A DNA stretch of 64,000 nucleotides, taken from positions 99,829-163,828 of the forward strand of contig NZ_NNRL01000147.1 of NCBI RefSeq assembly GCF_002252505.1. Direction: 5' to 3'. A program made the position numbers and the translations under genes. Positions 26,870 to 35,259 of the stretch are shown here, piece after piece (the stretch's first letter is position 1; each line of letters opens with the position of its first letter). Origin of the DNA: Brucella grignonensis (lineage in GTDB: Bacteria; Pseudomonadota; Alphaproteobacteria; Rhizobiales; Rhizobiaceae). The notes below the pieces were generated by a model. That model searched no databases and was not told the DNA's origin. It worked only from the letters and a program-made list of their open reading frames with translations.

Positions 26870-27946
26870 TCAAGCAGCGCTCGACTGCGGCAAGCGCGGG
26901 AGATTTTCAGCAATCATGCGCCAGTCAGCAAGTTCGACTTCACCTTCGTGACGCTCACCGAAGAACTGAATGATCAGCTCACCATTGGCGTCATAAGCTT
27001 CGAGCGATGTGACATGACCATCTTTCGTTGGCTTGCGAACGACCCAGGCGTCAGCAATGTGGTCGGCACGCAGATGCAGATGGAACGTCGGATCAAGCAC
27101 ATTGAGCCATGGACCCATCGTCTTGATTTCCGCAATCGTGCCAGTGTGGATCTGAATGCAGCCACGACTACCGACAAAGCACATGATCGGGATCTGTTCC
27201 TGAACCACGTGGTTCATCATCGCTTCGACTGCTGAAAGATCAACGCGCCAGGCAAAGTCCTGTCCGGCAAGATGCACGGCCTGATGACGATCAACACCGA
27301 AATCTTTCAACAGACCGACAAACTGGTGGACATCCGTCAGAGAGCCCCAGCGTTCGCGGAATGCATCGCCGTCAATGGTCGAAGCATCGGCTTTTACTGC
27401 CTTTGCAGCGATTGGCTTCGTTTCGATGGCTGGCGTCTGATCGTCGAACAGCAATTCGGAAACGAGCTGTTCATAAGCTTCCAGATTGGATGCCGGACGA
27501 AGATGAATTTTGTGAACGGCTTCGCCCGATGCATCGAAAAACTGCAGGCTTCGGCGAACATGCTCACCATCAAGCTTTGCTACAGCAAAACCATGCACCC
27601 AATGCTTCGGGAAAATGCGGAGATCGATTTCCTTACCGAGCGTAAGGGACGCGTGCGGACCCCAAATCGTCTTTTCAAAAGGACCAATCTTTTCATGCAC
27701 AGCGCTTTCATTGCGCGTCAGCGCCATGACTTCGCCAAGCGAAGGCGCATGTTTAAGCAGGGTTTCCACATCTGCACGGATGCGGCGAGCAGAGATCGAG
27801 CTGTCGGCTTCTGCACCGGTATAAGCCGCGATGAAATCGGCTTCCGATATCCCGAGACTTTGAGCGAAATCACGCTCGCGCATTTTCGGGTTATCTGCCC
27901 GTGCCTTGAGTATCTGCTCTGGGGAGGGCTTGGTCTGGGTGGTCAT
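26870..27946 (-). CDS. hmuS: Haemin-degrading/haem-trafficking factor HmuS
   Basis: A 358-aa HemS/ChuS-family cytosolic protein built from two related halves (~30-175 and ~205-350). Each half ends with the HLRADHIADAWVVRKPT- or HWVHGFAVAKLDG-type strand followed by (S)LQFFD or SLEAYDANG. GKEIDLRIFPKHWVHG and FHLHLRADHI contain likely haem-contact residues. Family members bind incoming haem and in some species degrade it. It sits directly after hmuP and before the hairpin. Confidence 0.93.
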   Translation of the reverse strand: MTTQTKPSPEQILKARADNPKMRERDFAQSLGISEADFIAAYTGAEADSSISARRIRADVETLLKHAPSLGEVMALTRNESAVHEKIGPFEKTIWGPHASLTLGKEIDLRIFPKHWVHGFAVAKLDGEHVRRSLQFFDASGEAVHKIHLRPASNLEAYEQLVSELLFDDQTPAIETKPIAAKAVKADASTIDGDAFRERWGSLTDVHQFVGLLKDFGVDRHQAVHLAGQDFAWRVDLSAVEAMMNHVVQEQIPIMCFVGSRGCIQIHTGTIAEIKTMGPWLNVLDPTFHLHLRADHIADAWVVRKPTKDGHVTSLEAYDANGELIIQFFGERHEGEVELADWRMIAENLPRLPQSSAA

Positions 27947-27957
27947 CTGTTGTTTGC

Positions 27958-28218
27958 CTATTTGTTCAGGATGAGCTTGCCTTGACGGGTGATCTTCAAG
28001 CGATAGAGAGAGCCGCCATGCTCTATCGCCACTTCGCGGGAACCGTTGAAGAGTTCACGGCTGCCATAAGTCTGGAGCTGCGGCTCGAGCGGAGATTCAG
28101 AAGTGCGCGCTTTGACTTGTCCGTCTGCAGCAAGGCGGGACTGGATTTCGGGCATGCGGCTGGAGACGCGTTCCCGCGGCAACCGCACCTGCATGTCGAT
28201 GTGAATACGCCTGTTCAT
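27958..28218 (-). CDS. hmuP: HemP/HmuP family protein
   Basis: An 86-aa protein from ATG 28218 (GAGGCAGAAAA before it); the longer frame to 28314 has no ribosome site. The C-terminus SREVAIEHGGSLYRLKITRQ GKLILNK is the hallmark of HemP/HmuP (shown in two pieces), and SRELFNGSREV precedes it. In Bradyrhizobium and Burkholderia, HmuP/HemP is needed as a co-activator for haem-receptor expression. It heads hmuPSTUV and is divergent from the receptor gene, as expected. Confidence 0.92.
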   Translation of the reverse strand: MNRRIHIDMQVRLPRERVSSRMPEIQSRLAADGQVKARTSESPLEPQLQTYGSRELFNGSREVAIEHGGSLYRLKITRQGKLILNK

Positions 28219-28285
28219 TTTTCTGCCTCTGCGCCAGTTATGGAGCCGTCTTGTTAACTGACCGAATGTCGACCAAATCATTAGT

Positions 28286-28300
28286 TGACATCTAAAGTCA
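28286..28300. promoter_or_regulatory. RirA-box-like (IRO) site between hmuP and bhuA
   Basis: TGACATCTAAAGTCA fits TGA-N9-TCA, the iron-responsive operator defined for RirA in rhizobia. It lies 68 bp before the hmuP start in the 283-bp divergent promoter region. It would allow the RirA encoded 5 kb away to shut the haem uptake genes when iron is sufficient. Confidence 0.6.
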
Positions 28301-28441
28301 TGTTTAATAATCACTGCCTTACTGGATTAAATGAGTCAAGTTTAATTCTTGTTTTTTCCAGAGCAAGCCCGAAGGTTTCTCCTTCCAGCCAGCATCAGAA
28401 CTCCTCTCGGGATGAGGAGGTCATAACCTATTGAAAAATTT

Positions 28442-28474
28442 AATTTTCTCACCTCCGACGGGCGTGAGAAATTT
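28442..28474 (+). promoter_or_regulatory. 5'-UTR hairpin before the haem receptor gene
   Basis: AATTTTCTCAC-N11-GTGAGAAATTT can form an 11-bp stem with one mismatch, ending 27 nt before the receptor ATG and just ahead of its ribosome site. It may modulate translation of the receptor. No protein-free switch is known to me for this gene. Confidence 0.5.
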
Positions 28475-28501
28475 GCTTTGTCCTTCAGGAGAAACTAGGC
28501 A

Positions 28502-30682
28502 ATGCGGGCAATAAACGGGGAACAGAAGCGGTCATTTTTGGCGAGCACCGGTCTCGCAGTCGTAATTATGGCAATGACGTCGGGGGCATATGCGCAGGAA
28601 CAAACTGCAGCAACTGACAGCAACGGCGTTGAGCTGAAACCTATTGTTATCAAGAACACACGCGGCACAAAGGGCTCGGTTTCCGATACACCTTTGGCAA
28701 ACGTCACAACTGCTGACGAAATCCGCAAGAAGGACATCGAATCCGTCAAAGACCTGTCCAATACGCTGGAGCCGGGCCTTGCTGTAAACACGACAACTGG
28801 CAGCGTAAATATTCGTGGTCTTCAAGATGATCGCGTCTTGACGACCATTGATGGCATTCCAATTCCTTATCTTGATGCGACTGTCCGCACAGATGTAAAT
28901 GGCGGTGGAAGCGATGCATATGACATTTCCGCCCTCTCAACATTTGACGTCCTCTATGGCGCTGATGCCAGCCGCCTTGGTTCGGGAGCCATGGGGGGCG
29001 CCGTTGCACTGAAGACATTGGAACCTGAAGATCTGCTCGCTCCCGGCAAGGCTTTTGGCGGCATTGCCAAGCTTACCTATGATGGTTCCGACAAATCCTT
29101 CATCGGCTCTGGTGCTGTCGCTCAGAAAATTCAGAACACCTCAGTTCTGTTCCAGGGCTCATATAAGCGTGGCCATGAAGTTCAGGGCACTGGAGACATC
29201 GGCGGATATGGCGCAGCCCGTACAGAAGCCGATCCGAAAGATTATGATCGCAGCAACCTCATGTTCAAGCTGCGGCAGGAGCTTGAAGGTGGCCACACCG
29301 TCGGGATCACAGCTGAACGTAACCGTTATGATTCCGACACCAATCTGAATTCGGACGCAGGGACGACCTACAACAATCGCGATTACAATCAAAACCGTAA
29401 AAATGATCGTGACCGTGTATCGCTCGATTATCGTTATGAGAGCCAGGATGATGGCATTGTAAACAATGCATGGGCAACCGTTTACTGGCAGAAGATGACA
29501 CGATCTTATGGCACCGACACCATCCGCAAAGGTGCACTCGCAGGTCCTTTTAGCCGCAACTACAAACTTGAAGATGAGCGTTACGGTGCAAGCGGTTACA
29601 CCAATCTGGGATTTGACACCGGAACACTTTCGCACTCGCTGACTGTTGGCGGTGATTTCAGCATCGGCAAAAGCACTCAGTCGTTTACAGGCGATGACGC
29701 ATGTATTCGTGGTGTTCAAAGCCCGACCTGCGCCTTTTTGCATATCAATCAAGCAGACACGCCTGATATCGACGCCTATCGCCTTGGTCTGTTCGCTGAA
29801 GACCGTATCGAAATAGGCGATACGCCTTTTGCCATCACTCCGGGTGTGCGGTTCGACTGGTTCAAGTATGAGCCAGATTCAACAAGCGGTTATGCCAACA
29901 ATTCGGACAGCCGCATTTCGCCAAAAATCCGCTTCTCCTGGCAAGCTGCACCCGCTCTTGAACTCTTTGCGCAGATATCAACGACTTACAAAGCTCCGGA
30001 AATTGATCAGCTTTATGTCACCTACCTGTCTGCTGGCTATGGCACGATCGGCAATCCTGACCTTAACCCTGAAAAGGGATACGGCATCGATGTCGGCGCA
30101 AACTTTGGCGATCAGAACTCGGGCGGTAAAATCACCGCATTCGTGAACCGCTACAGTGACTTCATCGATACCGTGACCACTCGTACGACCCAGTACCCAC
30201 TGGGCCTGACCGAATATCGCAACCTCGATAAAGCACGGATTGCCGGTATTGAAGTAAAAGCGCACCACAACTTCGTCAACGGCTTCAATGTGCATGGTAC
30301 TTTGGCTTACGCGAAGGCTATGAATCTGGATGATAATATTCCATTGGCATCATCGCAGCCCTTCAAAGGCGTGTTCGGTGTGGGCTACAACACTGAAACC
30401 TGGGGCCTAGACACCAGCGTTGTCGCAGCAGCCTATGTTAATCAGACTATTTCAACCCAAACAGGGACACAAACACGTCGCTTGCCCGGCTATGGTCTCG
30501 TCAATCTGACAGGTTGGTGGGAGCCAAAACAACTGAACGGCACACGTCTTCAGGCTGGCGTCTACAACATATTCGACAAGACCTATTACAACGCTATGAA
30601 TGTAAACAGCCTGGCTAACGTGACCGAACGTTATTCAGAGGCAGGTCGCTACTTCAAAATATCACTGACGCAGAAATTCTAA
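28502..30682 (+). CDS. bhuA: TonB-dependent haem receptor
   Basis: A 726-aa outer-membrane protein. Signal peptide to about SGAYA, then the plug domain (LKPIVIKNTRG as TonB box region, IRGLQDDRVLTTIDGIP, YDISALSTFDVLYGADASRLGSGA) and a 22-strand barrel ending RYFKISLTQKF with terminal Phe. The barrel has the receptor segments YKAPEIDQLYVTY and NPDLNPEKGYGIDVG, matching the HmuR/BhuA group (FRAP-NPNL type). It brings haem or haem-protein iron into the periplasm for HmuT. AGGAG lies upstream of ATG. Confidence 0.93.
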   Translation: MRAINGEQKRSFLASTGLAVVIMAMTSGAYAQEQTAATDSNGVELKPIVIKNTRGTKGSVSDTPLANVTTADEIRKKDIESVKDLSNTLEPGLAVNTTTGSVNIRGLQDDRVLTTIDGIPIPYLDATVRTDVNGGGSDAYDISALSTFDVLYGADASRLGSGAMGGAVALKTLEPEDLLAPGKAFGGIAKLTYDGSDKSFIGSGAVAQKIQNTSVLFQGSYKRGHEVQGTGDIGGYGAARTEADPKDYDRSNLMFKLRQELEGGHTVGITAERNRYDSDTNLNSDAGTTYNNRDYNQNRKNDRDRVSLDYRYESQDDGIVNNAWATVYWQKMTRSYGTDTIRKGALAGPFSRNYKLEDERYGASGYTNLGFDTGTLSHSLTVGGDFSIGKSTQSFTGDDACIRGVQSPTCAFLHINQADTPDIDAYRLGLFAEDRIEIGDTPFAITPGVRFDWFKYEPDSTSGYANNSDSRISPKIRFSWQAAPALELFAQISTTYKAPEIDQLYVTYLSAGYGTIGNPDLNPEKGYGIDVGANFGDQNSGGKITAFVNRYSDFIDTVTTRTTQYPLGLTEYRNLDKARIAGIEVKAHHNFVNGFNVHGTLAYAKAMNLDDNIPLASSQPFKGVFGVGYNTETWGLDTSVVAAAYVNQTISTQTGTQTRRLPGYGLVNLTGWWEPKQLNGTRLQAGVYNIFDKTYYNAMNVNSLANVTERYSEAGRYFKISLTQKF

Positions 30683-30687
30683 AAACA

Positions 30688-30711
30688 TTCGGGAGACGAC
30701 AGCCTCCCGAA
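30688..30711 (+). terminator. Hairpin after the haem receptor gene
   Basis: TTCGGGAG-ACGACAGC-CTCCCGAA begins 6 nt after the bhuA stop. It lacks a T-run, so partial read-through into bhuQ is possible. Confidence 0.6.
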
Positions 30712-30906
30712 CATTGATCGCCGTGTCTACGAAGTCCACCCATCTCTGACCGCGGCTGTGGCCTTCATATCCCGAGATACGGCGCGGCGAGTGCGGGCCC
30801 TACCACCGCACTCGCCGGAAAACCGACAGGACACGGCAGAACATCTGTGCGATTGTTCTGGAGATTTTTTGTAGCCAGTCCATCTTTGTAAAGAAAAGGA
30901 TCAGCA

Positions 30907-31221
30907 ATGTTCATCGCAATGAATCGCTTCAAGGTTCTCATCGGCAACGAGGCCGATTTCGAGACCATTTGGAGAAATCGCGATTCCCAGCTTTCCGAAC
31001 TTCCCGGCTTTGAAAGCTTCAATCTGCTGCGCGGCGCGACCAATGAGGAAGAAGGCTATACGCTCTATTCTTCCCACACCGTCTGGCGCAATCGTGATGA
31101 TTTCGTCTTCTGGACAAAATCTGAACAGTTCCGCAACGCTCACCGCAACGCTGGCAACAACAAGCCTCTCTATGCAGGCCCACCACAGTTCGAGGGATTC
31201 GAGGCCGTTGAAGGCGTTTGA
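30907..31221 (+). CDS. bhuQ: Haem-degrading monooxygenase BhuQ (HmuQ/IsdG-type ABM fold)
   Basis: A 104-aa protein after AAAAGGATC. MFIAMNRFKVLIGNEADFE, WRNRDSQLSELPGFESFNLL and YTLYSSHTVWRNRDDFVFWT are characteristic of the rhizobial HmuQ/HmuD and Brucella BhuQ haem oxygenases, which open the haem ring without a cytochrome-type cofactor. It lies downstream of the receptor and ahead of the bfd-bfr genes, giving a plausible path from haem to stored iron. Confidence 0.92.
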   Translation: MFIAMNRFKVLIGNEADFETIWRNRDSQLSELPGFESFNLLRGATNEEEGYTLYSSHTVWRNRDDFVFWTKSEQFRNAHRNAGNNKPLYAGPPQFEGFEAVEGV

Positions 31222-31278
31222 GCCACTGTCACGCGGTGTTTTCCACATCATGCGGCGAAATGGCGCACAAATTTAAAG

Positions 31279-31300
31279 CAGGGCAAAAACTGCCCTGTTT
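31279..31300 (+). terminator. Intrinsic terminator of bhuQ
   Basis: CAGGGCA-AAAAC-TGCCCTG followed by TTTT, 57 nt after the bhuQ stop. Confidence 0.8.
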
Positions 31301-31352
31301 TGCCCCATGTAAAAGCCTAATTAACGTTTAAAGATGGGTGCTTAACTCATAT

Positions 31353-31367
31353 TTAGAATGATTCTAA
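31353..31367. promoter_or_regulatory. Irr-box (ICE-like) site upstream of bfd-bfr
   Basis: TTAGAATGATTCTAA is a perfect 7-bp inverted repeat with one central base, and the flanking T on the left extends the match to the TTTAGAA consensus. Irr is known to repress bacterioferritin genes in Hyphomicrobiales under low iron. The site lies 166 bp before the short leader ORF and 324 bp before bfd. A further TTTTAGAACG half-site follows at about 31,376. Confidence 0.75.
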
Positions 31368-31518
31368 GTTATTGATTTTTAGAACGTTTCAAAAACATAA
31401 AATTTGACAGAACCACCCTTCCCCAGCCATAACCTGACTTAATTTGGTGGGTTTTTAAAGACTTACCCAAGATTACCTTTGATGTTCGGGCCTTTAACCC
31501 CTGCGATTGGAGGAACCT

Positions 31519-31683
31519 TTGTTCGGTTCAACACAGAATTTTGCTAATATCGAAGTAAAAATGAACGCTATGAGCGACATTTTTGACGCAAATAATAGCA
31601 ACGAACAAAGTGTGATACTCCGCATTGTGAATTTTATACAATCACATAGCATTGCAGATGCTGGAGTATACTTTTCATGCTAG
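31519..31683 (+). CDS. Short ORF overlapping the bfd start (possible leader peptide)
   Basis: A 54-codon frame starts at TTG 31519 right after GGAGGAACC and ends with TAG at 31681, inside ATGCTAG, where ATG is the bfd start. In-frame ATGs at 31561 and 31570 are alternatives. The peptide (FGSTQNFANIEVKMNAMSDI ...) has no match I know. The strong ribosome site and the stop-start overlap suggest that ribosomes finishing this ORF reinitiate on bfd. It could instead be a non-functional frame. Confidence 0.45.
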   Translation: MFGSTQNFANIEVKMNAMSDIFDANNSNEQSVILRIVNFIQSHSIADAGVYFSC

Positions 31684-31988
31684 TCTGCAGCTGCAACGTT
31701 ATTACCGATAAAGACATCGAAGCCGTCGTCATTCAGCTTCTTGATGAAGATTGCTGGCGATTAATTGTTCCTGGCACCGTCTATAACGCCATGTCCAAGA
31801 GCGGTCGCTGCTGTGGCTGCTTCCCAAACGTCGTAGAAACGATCATAAGGGTGACTGAAGAATACCATCTTCGTCACAACCAAATGGACGAAAACGTGAT
31901 CCTGTTCATGGATCGTGTGCGTTCTCTACGAGACAAATTCGGGAGTTCATGGAATGAAAGGCGAACCAAAGGTCATCGAGCGGCTTAA
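31677..31988 (+). CDS. bfd: Bacterioferritin-associated ferredoxin
   Basis: A 103-aa protein with the Bfd [2Fe-2S] ligands C4-x-C6 (MLVCSCNV) and C45-x2-C48 (SGRCCGCF). Bfd docks on bacterioferritin and donates electrons to release stored Fe3+ as Fe2+. It is longer than the usual 64-80 residues because of a hydrophilic tail that overlaps the start of bfr by 35 nt. A GGAG lies 12 nt upstream, further than ideal, so coupling to the preceding short ORF may matter. Confidence 0.95.
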   Translation: MLVCSCNVITDKDIEAVVIQLLDEDCWRLIVPGTVYNAMSKSGRCCGCFPNVVETIIRVTEEYHLRHNQMDENVILFMDRVRSLRDKFGSSWNERRTKGHRAA

Positions 31989-32439
31989 CGAGGCACTGTT
32001 TCTCGAGCTTGGTGCCGTAAACCAGTACTGGTTGCACTATCGTCTGCTCAACGACTGGGGTTTCACGCGTCTTGCTAAGAAAGAACGTGAAGAATCCATT
32101 GAAGAAATGCAGCATGCGGACAAGCTGATTGACCGCATCATCTTCCTTGAAGGCCATCCGAACCTGCAGACGCTTGCGCCACTGCGCATCGGACAGAACG
32201 TCAAGGAAGTTCTGGAATGCGATCTTAAAGGCGAATACGACGCTCGCGCATCCTACAAAAAGTCCCGCGAGATCTGCGACGAACTCGGCGACTATGTTTC
32301 CAAGCAGCTTTTTGACGAGCTTCTGGCGGATGAGGAAGGTCACATCGACTTCCTCGAAACCCAGCTCGATCTGCTCGCCAAGATTGGCGAAGAACGTTAC
32401 GGCATGCTCAATGCAGCACCTGCCGACGCAGCCGAATAA
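31954..32439 (+). CDS. bfr: Bacterioferritin
   Basis: A 161-aa ferritin-like four-helix protein from ATG 31954 (GGGAG before it). All ferroxidase ligands are at classical positions: E18, E51, H54, E94, E127 and H130. The inter-subunit haem ligand Met52 (EEMQHADKL) is present too. It would form the 24-subunit iron-storing shell. The bfd-bfr overlap means storage and release are produced together. A strong terminator follows. Confidence 0.97.
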   Translation: MKGEPKVIERLNEALFLELGAVNQYWLHYRLLNDWGFTRLAKKEREESIEEMQHADKLIDRIIFLEGHPNLQTLAPLRIGQNVKEVLECDLKGEYDARASYKKSREICDELGDYVSKQLFDELLADEEGHIDFLETQLDLLAKIGEERYGMLNAAPADAAE

Positions 32440-32459
32440 GTTCGCTTAAGCGAAACTTT

Positions 32460-32487
32460 AAGCCGGGGCTTTGCTCCGGCTTTTTTA
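32460..32487 (+). terminator. Intrinsic terminator of bfd-bfr
   Basis: AAGCCGG-GGCTTTGCT-CCGGCTTTTTT with a T6 tail, 21 nt after the bfr stop. Confidence 0.92.
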
Positions 32488-32543
32488 TTTGTTCTGGCTT
32501 TCGTAACGGTGTGCGAACACATAGGCTTGTGTTTCAAATTTCC

Positions 32544-32643
32544 AGAGCATTTCCAGCAAAAGTGCGAAGCGGTTTTGCGTCGGATAATGCAAAAAAAGAG
32601 ATAGAGCATTTCCAATGATTCAAGAAAAACAGGAAATGCTCTA
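32544..32643 (+). repeat. Dispersed ~100-bp repeat, copy B
   Basis: Same order and orientation as the copy at 23724-23829. Its second half is a clean hairpin, AGAGCATTTCC to GGAAATGCTCT, with 18 nt between the arms. It lies between bfr and a GNAT gene, so the two copies enclose hmuV through bfr. Confidence 0.9.
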
Positions 32644-32660
32644 GCCTATGAAAGTGCTCC

Positions 32661-33125
32661 ATGACCGATACCACCATATCCATTCGCAAAGCCATTGACG
32701 CCGATCTTACGGCAATTGTAGTCATGCTTGCGGATGATCCGCTGGGGGCCACGCGCGAGGATAACAGCAGCCCACTGAACCAATGCTACATTGACGCATT
32801 CAAAGCCATCGACAGCGATCCCAACCAATTGCTTGCAGTGGTCGAGCGGGATGAGAAAGTAATCGGCTGCCTGCAGCTCAGTTTCATTCCGGGATTATCG
32901 CGCAAAGGCATGTGGCGCGGACAGATCGAAAGCGTACGCATCGCCAGTGATGTACGTGGCGACGGCATAGGCAGACAAATGATTGATTGGGCAATTGAGC
33001 AATGTCGCAAACGCGACTGCGGTCTGGTGCAACTTACGACCGATAAATCTCGTGCCGATGCGATACGTTTCTACAAGTCTCTCGGCTTTGTTGACAGCCA
33101 CGAAGGTATGAAATTGTCACTTTAA
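32661..33125 (+). CDS. GNAT-family N-acetyltransferase
   Basis: A 154-aa single GNAT domain. IRKAIDADLTAIVVMLADD opens the fold, IESVRIASDVRGDGIGRQMIDWAIEQCR contains motif A with the acetyl-CoA loop R-x2-G-x-G (RGDGIG), and DAIRFYKSLGFVDSHEGMKL closes with motif B. The substrate is not predictable from sequence. It lies between the repeat and a bidirectional terminator. Confidence 0.92.
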   Translation: MTDTTISIRKAIDADLTAIVVMLADDPLGATREDNSSPLNQCYIDAFKAIDSDPNQLLAVVERDEKVIGCLQLSFIPGLSRKGMWRGQIESVRIASDVRGDGIGRQMIDWAIEQCRKRDCGLVQLTTDKSRADAIRFYKSLGFVDSHEGMKLSL

Positions 33126-33151
33126 CAAGGGCCAATAGTCCGCTGATTAAA

Positions 33152-33176
33152 AAAAGGGCGCTTGAAGCGCCCTTTT
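33152..33176. terminator. Bidirectional terminator
   Basis: AAAAGGGCGCTT-GA-AGCGCCCTTTT between the convergent GNAT gene and the BMP-family binding-protein gene. T-runs on both sides serve both transcripts. Confidence 0.9.
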
Positions 33177-33195
33177 CTTTTAAATCGATAGCAGC

Positions 33196-34263
33196 TTATT
33201 GCGGCAGCTTGTCGTCAACGCCTGCGACGTAGAAGTTCAGACCAAGCAAGGTCTTGTCATCAGCCTGTTCGCCTTCCTTGAGCCACTCGGAGCCGTCCTG
33301 CTTCTTGATCGGGCCGGTAAACGGCTTAAGTTCACCCGACTTGATCTTGGCTTCGGTTTCCTCGGCCATTTTCTTAACATCGTCAGGCATGTTGGTGTAA
33401 GGCGCCATCTTCACGAGGCCTTCCTTCATGCCCCACCAGATGTTCTGGGTCTTCCACGAACCGTCAAGAACTGCCTTGGCACGGTCGATATAGTATGGAC
33501 CCCAATCGTCAACAATGGCCGTCAGCTGGGTTTCAGGACCGAACTTGATCATGTCCGAAGCCTGACCGAAAGCCTTGATGCCGCGCTCATGCGCAACCTG
33601 GATTGGTGCAGTGGAGTCCGTATGCTGGGTGAGAATGTCTACACCCTGATCGACGAGAGCCTTGGCCGCATCAGCTTCCTTACCCGGATCGAACCACGAA
33701 TTGACCCAGATGACCTTGACCTTGAAATCAGGGTTGACCGACTGTGCACCCAGCATGAATGCGTTGATGCCCTGTACGACTTCCGGCACTGGCACTGATG
33801 CGATGTAGCCAGCGACACCCTTGGTCGACATCTTGGCTGCAATCTGGCCCTGCACATAGCGGCCTTCATAGAACCGCGCATTGTAGGCCGCCATGTTGTC
33901 CGCGGTCTTGTAACCGGTTGCGTGCTCAAACTTCACATCCGGGAACTTGGCAGCGACTTTGAGAGTCGGATCCATGTAACCGAAAGAGGTCGTGAAGATC
34001 AGCTTGTTGCCTGCACGCGCCAGACGCTCGATCGAACGTTCAGCATCCGCACCTTCCGGTACGTTTTCGAGGAAAGTCGTTTCAACCTTGTCACCAAGAG
34101 CTTCGACCATCTCCTTGCGGGCGGCATCGTGCTGGTACGTCCAGCCGAAGTCCCCCGGAGGTCCGATATAGATGAAGCCGATCTTCAGCTTGTCTTCTGC
34201 ATGTGCCGCCCCACCAAGCATAAAGCTGGCTGCGGTTGCGATTGCCAACAGCGTCTTTTTCAT
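33196..34263 (-). CDS. BMP-family ABC substrate-binding protein
   Basis: A 355-aa periplasmic protein with signal MKKTLLAIATAASFMLGGAA. LKIGFIYIGPPGDFGWTYQHD, NVPEGADAERSIERLARAGN, GYIASVPVPEVVQGINAFMLG and the WVNSWFDPGKEADAAKALVD region define the BMP/PnrA-like family, which binds nucleosides or purine-like ligands. It is last of a four-gene operon (ATPase, two permeases, binding protein) and is separated from the permease by a hairpin. Confidence 0.93.
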   Translation of the reverse strand: MKKTLLAIATAASFMLGGAAHAEDKLKIGFIYIGPPGDFGWTYQHDAARKEMVEALGDKVETTFLENVPEGADAERSIERLARAGNKLIFTTSFGYMDPTLKVAAKFPDVKFEHATGYKTADNMAAYNARFYEGRYVQGQIAAKMSTKGVAGYIASVPVPEVVQGINAFMLGAQSVNPDFKVKVIWVNSWFDPGKEADAAKALVDQGVDILTQHTDSTAPIQVAHERGIKAFGQASDMIKFGPETQLTAIVDDWGPYYIDRAKAVLDGSWKTQNIWWGMKEGLVKMAPYTNMPDDVKKMAEETEAKIKSGELKPFTGPIKKQDGSEWLKEGEQADDKTLLGLNFYVAGVDDKLPQ

Positions 34264-34297
34264 GTTCCCTGCGCTCCTTTTTTCACCCTCAAAATAA

Positions 34298-34328
34298 AAC
34301 GGCAGACCGTGGGAGCCGGACTGCCGTT
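34298..34328 (-). promoter_or_regulatory. Intercistronic hairpin before the BMP binding-protein gene
   Basis: AACGGCAG-N15-CTGCCGTT lies in the 72-bp gap between permease and binding-protein genes. Such hairpins often protect the message of the binding protein, which is needed in excess over the permease. Confidence 0.55.
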
Positions 34329-34335
34329 CAAACTA

Positions 34336-35256
34336 TTATCTGTCTGGCACGAAAGATTTGCCGAGCGACGCAGGTGTGTTCATCATCGTCAAACGCCTGT
34401 TGCGCGAGATGATGACCAAAACCACAATGGTCGCGAGATAAGGCAATGCCGACAGAAACTGCGATGGCAAGCCAAAACCGAGTGCTTGCGCGTGCAACTG
34501 ACCAATTGTAACCGCACCAAACAGATAAGCGCCGATCAGCACGCGCCATGGACGCCATGAGGCAAATACAACCAGCGCAAGCGCGATCCAGCCGCGCCCT
34601 GCCGACATGTTCTCGACCCATTGCGGCACATAAACGAGCGAAAGCTGCGCACCGGCAAGCCCGGCACAAGCACCACCAAACAACACTGCGAGATAACGGG
34701 TACGCACCACATGCACACCGAGCGCATGTGCCGAGCCATGGCTGTCACCAATGGCACGCAATTGCAGCCCCGCTCTGGTACGAAACAGAAACCACGTCAC
34801 ACCAATAACCAGCAGAATGGAGATATAGAAAATCGGATCCTGACCGAACAGGAAACGGCCGACATAAGGAATCTCGCTGAGATACGGAATGCTGATCGCC
34901 TCCAACCGCACACCCGGCATGCCGACAAAGCTCTCGCCGAGCATAGCCGAAGCGCCAATGCCAAGGATAGTCAGTGCCAGACCCGTCGCAACCTGATTGG
35001 TCACAAGCGTCAGCGTCAGGAATGCAAAAATGCCTGAAAAGAGACTGCCAACAAAGATAGCAGCGATCATGCCGAGCCAGGCCGATCCGGTATATTGTGC
35101 GGCAGCAAAACCCGAAACCGCACCCATCAGCATCATGCCTTCAACGCCGAGGTTCAGCACGCCGGAACGCTCGACGACAAGTTCGCCAATGGCTGCGATC
35201 AGCAAGGGCGTTGCAGCCGTTGCAATGGTGAGGAGAATTGCCTGTGTCAGGTCCAT
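34336..35256 (-). CDS. ABC transporter permease (NupQ/YufQ-like)
   Basis: A 306-aa branched-chain-type permease (BPD_transp_2 family) with eight or more helices. [23 protein letters not shown] is the typical opening, and [18 protein letters not shown] holds the EAA-like coupling loop. It pairs with the 360-aa permease encoded just upstream (3-nt gap) to form the channel for the BMP-family ligand, probably nucleosides. Confidence 0.92.
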   Translation of the reverse strand: MDLTQAILLTIATAATPLLIAAIGELVVERSGVLNLGVEGMMLMGAVSGFAAAQYTGSAWLGMIAAIFVGSLFSGIFAFLTLTLVTNQVATGLALTILGIGASAMLGESFVGMPGVRLEAISIPYLSEIPYVGRFLFGQDPIFYISILLVIGVTWFLFRTRAGLQLRAIGDSHGSAHALGVHVVRTRYLAVLFGGACAGLAGAQLSLVYVPQWVENMSAGRGWIALALVVFASWRPWRVLIGAYLFGAVTIGQLHAQALGFGLPSQFLSALPYLATIVVLVIISRNRRLTMMNTPASLGKSFVPDR

Positions 35257-35259
35257 TGA

